Source: Okapia johnstoni | Taxonomy: Eukaryota; Chordata; Mammalia; Artiodactyla; Giraffidae | Reading direction: 5' to 3' | Length of the DNA stretch: 64,000 nt | Assembly: GCA_024291935.2 (NCBI GenBank) | Contig: CM044310.1 | Location: forward strand, 80,350,713 to 80,414,712 | In this document: in pieces, positions 60,000 to 64,000 of the stretch | How positions within the stretch are numbered: the first letter of the stretch is position 1 | Layout of the letters: every line of letters starts with the position of its first letter | Position numbers and translations under genes: made by a program | The notes under the pieces: model-generated | Seen by the model: the letters and a program-made list of their open reading frames with translations, nothing else | Told to the model about the DNA's origin: nothing | The model's database searches: none

Positions 60000-61200
60000 C
60001 GCAGCGCAATCGGGGACGACCGCTCCCGGGGTCGGGGGCAGGCAGGGGAGGCCAAGGACGGCTGAGTCGCCCCGTCCTGCCCCCGGGCCGGTGCGGGGAG
60101 GGGCCGGAGGGAAGGGCCGGCCACTGCCCGCACTCAGCTGACCTCCGCCATGTTGGCCGCAAACCCCGGGACCCTTCACAACAAAGGCCAGCACCCGGGC
60201 GCAGGGAACGCCGGGCTCGGCGAGGAGGCCCTTCCCCGCCCTCGCCCGGCCGCGAGGGGCCGACCCCCGGCGCGGGCCTGCGGGGCCTCGGGCGCCGGGG
60301 GCGGGGGCGAGCCGGCTCGCCTCGGCGGGCAGGGCCGGGCAGGGGAGGGGAGGGGCGGGGGGCGGCGCTCGGCCGGGCGGCCGGGCTCGGGCCGAGACAA
60401 AGGCGCCCAGCTCCGGGGGCTGCCCGCACCCCCTCCCCGGCGACGCGACCCGGCCCGGCCGACCTTCCCGCCCGCCGCCGTGACCGGGCCTGGAAGTCCT
60501 CCTCCCGCGGAGCCCCTCGCGGCCGGCTCCTCCCTCCAGGCCGGGCCCCACTTACCTGTGGGCGGAGAGCGCGCCTCGGACCCCGGTCCTGGCTCACACG
60601 CGCTCTGTCGCCGCCGCCAACCCCCTCCACCGCGAGCAGCGCCACCGCCTCCTCCTCGTGCCAACACCGACGGGACACTCTGGGCCTCTGCTGCCGCTCG
60701 AGAGTGCGCCCCGCAACGGCCGCCCCGGCTCCCCCCTGGCCGCCGCCGCCGCCGCCGTTTCGCGCGTCCTCGAGCCCGCCGCGCGCTCCCGCTAAATACC
60801 ACACACTGCGGCGGCCGCCATGAGGAGGCGCGGCCCCGCGCGCCGGCGGCCCGGAGGGGGCGGGGCTTCCAGGGACGCGCAGGCGCAGAGGCGCTCGCGC
60901 AGCCGGCGGCGACTTTCCCGGGTCGAGGTGCTGGTTATCGAAGTCGGCGGTTGGCGCCCGGGCTCTGCGGGCACAGTTACTGTGACTGAGGACCTCGCAA
61001 CCAACAAACACTTGAGCATCGCGCTCATGCCCGCAACCGTCCCCTTCTGGGGAGGAGCAGGGCTTCGCTGCCGCGTCTGGGACCCGGGTTGCGCGCCCCC
61101 CGCGGGGCTTTGTTCCGCGGCCCAAGGGGTCGTCCCGCGCGGCTGCCCCGCTCTCTACCCACTCCTGTTTTGTTTGCTGTTTTCACACAGCGCCCCCTCC
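60000..61200. promoter_or_regulatory. SIAH1: SIAH1 promoter CpG island
   Basis: A 1.2-kb block of very high GC and CpG content with many Sp1-type GC boxes (for example near 60,340-60,360 and 60,855-60,865). Two YY1-like GCCGCCATG/CCGCCATGTTGG motifs lie at about 60,146-60,158 and 60,815-60,825. No canonical TATA box is obvious, as is usual for a housekeeping promoter. The island flanks the putative first exon on both sides, so divergent + strand transcription is possible. Confidence 0.85.
60556..60820 (-). other. SIAH1: Putative SIAH1 non-coding first exon
   Basis: On the - strand the sequence ends GCCCACAG|GTAAGTGG, a near-consensus 5' splice site (exon end at 60,556), inside the CpG island and facing the SIAH1 coding exon 23.4 kb away. 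The distance fits the known layout of the main mammalian SIAH1 transcript. The upstream limit is not defined; I place it near a run of GGCGGCCGCC about 265 bases back. It would be 5' UTR only, since translation starts two bases into the next exon. Confidence 0.7.
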
Positions 61201-62341
61201 GGCACTTGCCAACTCCACTCTTTCCCAAAGGAAAAACACCGGCTGCCTTAGCCACCGACCTGGGCCCCCACCCTTAAAGGGGAAGAGGTCCAAGCCCCTT
61301 CCTTAGCTTTGAGCTGCTCTTCAGCAAAAGCGGAACGAGTTTCAAAAGCTTATTTTAGCTGAAAGGTGGGTAGTGGCACGCCCTTCCCCGTGTTCTCCTC
61401 TGGAAGCTAAATGAGACTCTGGGTTTTCTTTTCCTAAGAAATAAAAAGAAAGTCATTCAGGGTACTTAACAAGTACAAAGTATATACCAGAGCAAAGGCT
61501 AATGTCAGACCTTAAACTGGATTTCCATGTAAGAGCCTCCATTAAAATAGTATTCTGTGTGAAAACAAACAAAAAATACTTTTTATATGAGACTTTAGAA
61601 ACCACCAGGTATTAGTCTCGCATTGTGTCCAAGTTCCTATCAATAGGAAATCTTTTTAGATGGGAAGTTTTTATGCAAGCGCCCCTGAGAACACAAAACT
61701 TTCGGCTTGAAAGTAAGAGGCACACAGTTATAAATATCTTTTAGGTACTAATGCAAGCTGCTAATTTCCAGCTTCCCCCAACAAATCTGTAGACTGTGTC
61801 TGTGTTGATACTTCTGCTTCTGTTCTCAACCTAGTACTTGCCTTTCGTGGCTACTCTTCCTCCGGGACCATTAGCACAGTGTTTCTTGAGGTTGGGAAAG
61901 TAAAAAACCACGTGTTCTTAACCACAAGCTATACTACTAATATGCTGGTCCCCAAAACCCAAAAGTCATTTGAAGAACTTGGGTGAATTATATAGGCCCC
62001 TGCAGTAATTTTTTCAACAATAAATACAGAAGAATTCTGACAGGTTCTGTTATAACATTGCTCGGTCGGGCTTGGAGTTTACTGAATGAAGAAGACATTC
62101 TTTATTCATTCTTCAACACAGTGTTAGGTTCTAGGAGTACAGAGCCACTAGTGCTACATTCATGTGTATATTATCTAGTGGGGAACATAAAAAATTAGTC
62201 TTACAAATCTGTGACTACAACTGGGGAAAATGTTACAAAAAGGGGGGTGGTGAACGGTCCCTGGTGCTCAGAAAGTATGTAACAGGCATATAATATGACA
62301 GGTGACTGAGTAAAGAACCTAAGGATTAGAAGGAATTAACT

Positions 62342-63285
62342 AGTTAGAATTGGACATGGAGCAACAGACTGGTTCCAAATTGGGAAAGGAGTGTGTTAAG
62401 GCTGTATATTGTCACCTTGCTTATTTAATTTATATATAAAGAGTACATCATACAAAATGCCGAACTGGATAAAGCACAAGCTGAAATCAAGATTGCAATT
62501 GCAGGGAGAAATTTCAATAACCTCAGATATGCAGATGACACCACCTTTAATGGCAGAAAGCAAAGAGGAACTGAAGAGCCTCTTGATGAAAGTGAAAGAG
62601 GAGAGTGAAAAAGCTGGCTGAAAACTCAACACTCAAAATACAAAGATCATGGCATCAGGTCCCATCACTTCATGGCAAATAGATGGGGAAACAGTGAGAG
62701 ACTATTTTCTTGGGCTCCAAAATCACTGCAGATGGTAACTGTAGCCATGAAATTAAAAGACACTTGCTCCTTGGAAGAAAAGCTATGAGAAACCTACACA
62801 GCAGAGACATTAACTTTACTGACAAAGGTCCGTGTAGTCAAAGTTACAGTTTTTCCAGTAGTCATGTATGGATGTGAGAGTTGGACCGTAAAGAAAGCTG
62901 AGAACCAAAGCATTGATGCTTTTGAACTGTGGTGTTGGAGAAGACTCTTGAAAGTCTCTTGGACTGTAAGGAGATCAAATCAGTCAATCCTAAAGGCAAT
63001 CAGTCTTGAATATTCATTGGAAGGAATGATGCTGAAGCTGAAACTCTAATACTTTGGCCACCTGATGCGAAGAACTGACTCATTGGAAAAGACCCTGATG
63101 CTGGGAAAGATTGAAGGCAGGAGGAGAAGGGGATGACAGAGGATGAGACAGTTGGATGGCATCACCAACTTGATGGAAATGAATTTAAGCAAGCTCTGGG
63201 AGTTGGTGATGGACTGGGAAGCCTGGCTGCAGTCCATGGGGTCTAAAAGAGTCGGACATGGTGGCTGAGCGACTGAACTGAACTG
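62342..63285 (+). mobile_element. RTE-BovB LINE, 5'-truncated, frameshifted
   Basis: Covers part of the reverse transcriptase core through the 3' end: GGACATGGAGCAACAGACTG, a Y-A-D-D polymerase box encoded by TATGCAGATGAC at about 62,529, GTATGGATGTGAGAGTTGGA and the terminal CTGAGCGACTGAACTGAACT. One-base shifts just after the YADD box and elsewhere break the frame into short pieces, so the copy is dead. Confidence 0.92.
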
Positions 63286-63360
63286 CACCAGTTGGGGGTC
63301 GGGGGTGAGTTACTGAAAAGTGAAGGTCTTGAAAAAGATGAAAGGCAGTTCAGAGGAAAG

Positions 63361-63579
63361 TGAAAGTGAGTTAGTTGCTCAGTCGTGTCCGACTCTGCCA
63401 CCACATGGACTGTATGTAGCTCACCAGGCTCCTCTGTCCATGGAATTCTCCAGGCAAGAATACTGGAGTAGGTAGCCATTTCCTTCTTCAAGGAATCTTC
63501 CCAACCCAGGGATTGAACTCGGGTCGCCTGCATTGCAAGCAGATTCTTTACTATCTGAGCCATCAGGGAAGCCCTGTTT
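63361..63579 (-). mobile_element. Bov-tA SINE
   Basis: Reverse copy from TAGTTGCTCAGTCGTGTCCG to ATCTGAGCCATCAGGGAAGC. Near-duplicates CAGAGGAAAG (63,351-63,360) and CAGAAGAAAG (63,580-63,589) flank it. Confidence 0.92.
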
Positions 63580-64000
63580 CAGAAGAAAGCCTTGCCCAAT
63601 TCCTGGAGTGGAAAACAACTCCACTGCAGGTTTTTTTCTGGGGGGTAAGAGAAGGGACTAGGAGGGCACAAGCTATAGGTAAGTGGTGTAAAAGTGATGC
63701 TGAAAAAGTCAATGGAGTTCAGAGGCTGCTGGGTTTTGTGGGCCAAGGTGCCCAAATTATGTAATGGACAGCACTTCTCAGGCTAGTGAGGCCAAGAAAC
63801 GATTCGTTCACTCAGGAATAAACTTGGAACTGAGCCTCGGCTAAAGGGTAGGAGGAGGAAGATGAAAAATACTTCCAAACTGAGGTCAGATATGGAAGGG
63901 ACAATCACAAAAGGAAAATGTGTGTCTAAGACACAGTGTGACAGGGAGGTAAGTTTGGCTGAAACTGGCCAGAATGAGCAAAGGGTGACCAGAGAAAACA

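Larger units (their letters stand above)
37153..60555 (-). other. SIAH1: SIAH1 first intron, about 23.4 kb
   Basis: The intron lies between the non-coding first exon (donor GTAAG at 60,555-60,551) and the coding exon acceptor at 37,153. It is repeat-rich: nine or more Bov-tA copies, a BovB 3' end, two related L1 3' ends carrying CHR-2 insertions, MIRs and A-rich tracts, all listed separately. It also holds an unassigned CpG island near 40.1-40.4 kb. The stretches 37,160-38,390, 38,610-40,070, 40,450-42,430, 42,900-43,920, 46,040-46,450, 49,015-49,690, 49,880-50,810, 51,020-54,980 and 57,842-59,300 show no gene or repeat that I can name with confidence. Confidence 0.75.
60821..64000. other. 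SIAH1 upstream flank
   Basis: The CpG island fades by about 61.25 kb and is followed by AT-rich, non-coding sequence at 61,270-62,340 with nothing recognisable. A BovB LINE fragment, a Bov-tA SINE and about 400 bases of unassigned sequence to the window end follow. The next gene in mammals on this side is N4BP1, of which I see no exon. Confidence 0.7.

Noticed and set aside
60150..60989. 279-codon + strand frame in the promoter CpG island
   Set aside because: Low-complexity Arg/Pro/Ala/Gly content overlapping the SIAH1 first exon and its splice donor; a composition artefact.
1..64000. A previously undescribed defence, biosynthetic or mobile gene system
   Set aside because: Only two host genes are supported, both well known, and the remaining open frames fall in introns, repeats or CpG islands. 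No operon, CRISPR-type array or phage-like cluster is present.

Overview
This is a stretch of a ruminant nuclear genome. Three things show it: spliced vertebrate genes with GT-AG introns, CpG-island promoters, and a dense load of ruminant-type retroposons (Bov-tA tRNA-derived SINEs, BOV-A2 SINEs, RTE-BovB LINE copies) on top of older CHR-2, MIR and L1 elements. It cannot be placed to species from sequence alone. The gene order LONP2 > < SIAH1 matches the known neighbours on human chromosome 16q12 and, from memory, cattle chromosome 18.

Layout. Bases 1-27,600 hold the 3' part of LONP2 on the + strand: a long intron, then the last four coding exons (13,756-13,898; 23,514-23,721; 24,160-24,350; 27,189-27,410). 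These encode the C-terminal 254 residues of peroxisomal Lon protease, including most of its proteolytic domain, the Ser-Lys dyad and the C-terminal SKL peroxisome signal. Bases 27,600-35,700 are the tail-to-tail intergenic interval, filled with repeats and holding an unusual 104-nt inverted repeat at 28,131-28,366. Bases 35,700-37,152 are the single coding exon and proximal 3' UTR of SIAH1 on the - strand, coding for a complete 282-residue RING E3 ubiquitin ligase. Its 23.4-kb first intron runs to 60,555 and contains a small CpG island near 40.1-40.4 kb that is not assigned to any gene. A large CpG island at about 60.0-61.2 kb holds the likely non-coding first exon and main promoter of SIAH1. 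The last 3 kb is upstream flank with a BovB LINE copy and a Bov-tA SINE.

How the genes relate. They are two independent housekeeping-type genes in convergent orientation: one handles protein quality control in peroxisomes, the other ubiquitin-dependent turnover in cytosol and nucleus. I see no operon-like or cassette-like co-organisation and nothing resembling a new multigene system. The most unusual unexplained structure is the near-perfect long hairpin just downstream of LONP2. Other points worth checking are a weakened LONP2 splice donor that also changes an amino acid, the orphan intronic CpG island, and nested or dimeric retroposons that allow relative dating. Repeat names rest on recognition of diagnostic sequence, not on a database search. 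Repeat ends are accurate to a few bases where target-site duplications were found and to tens of bases elsewhere.
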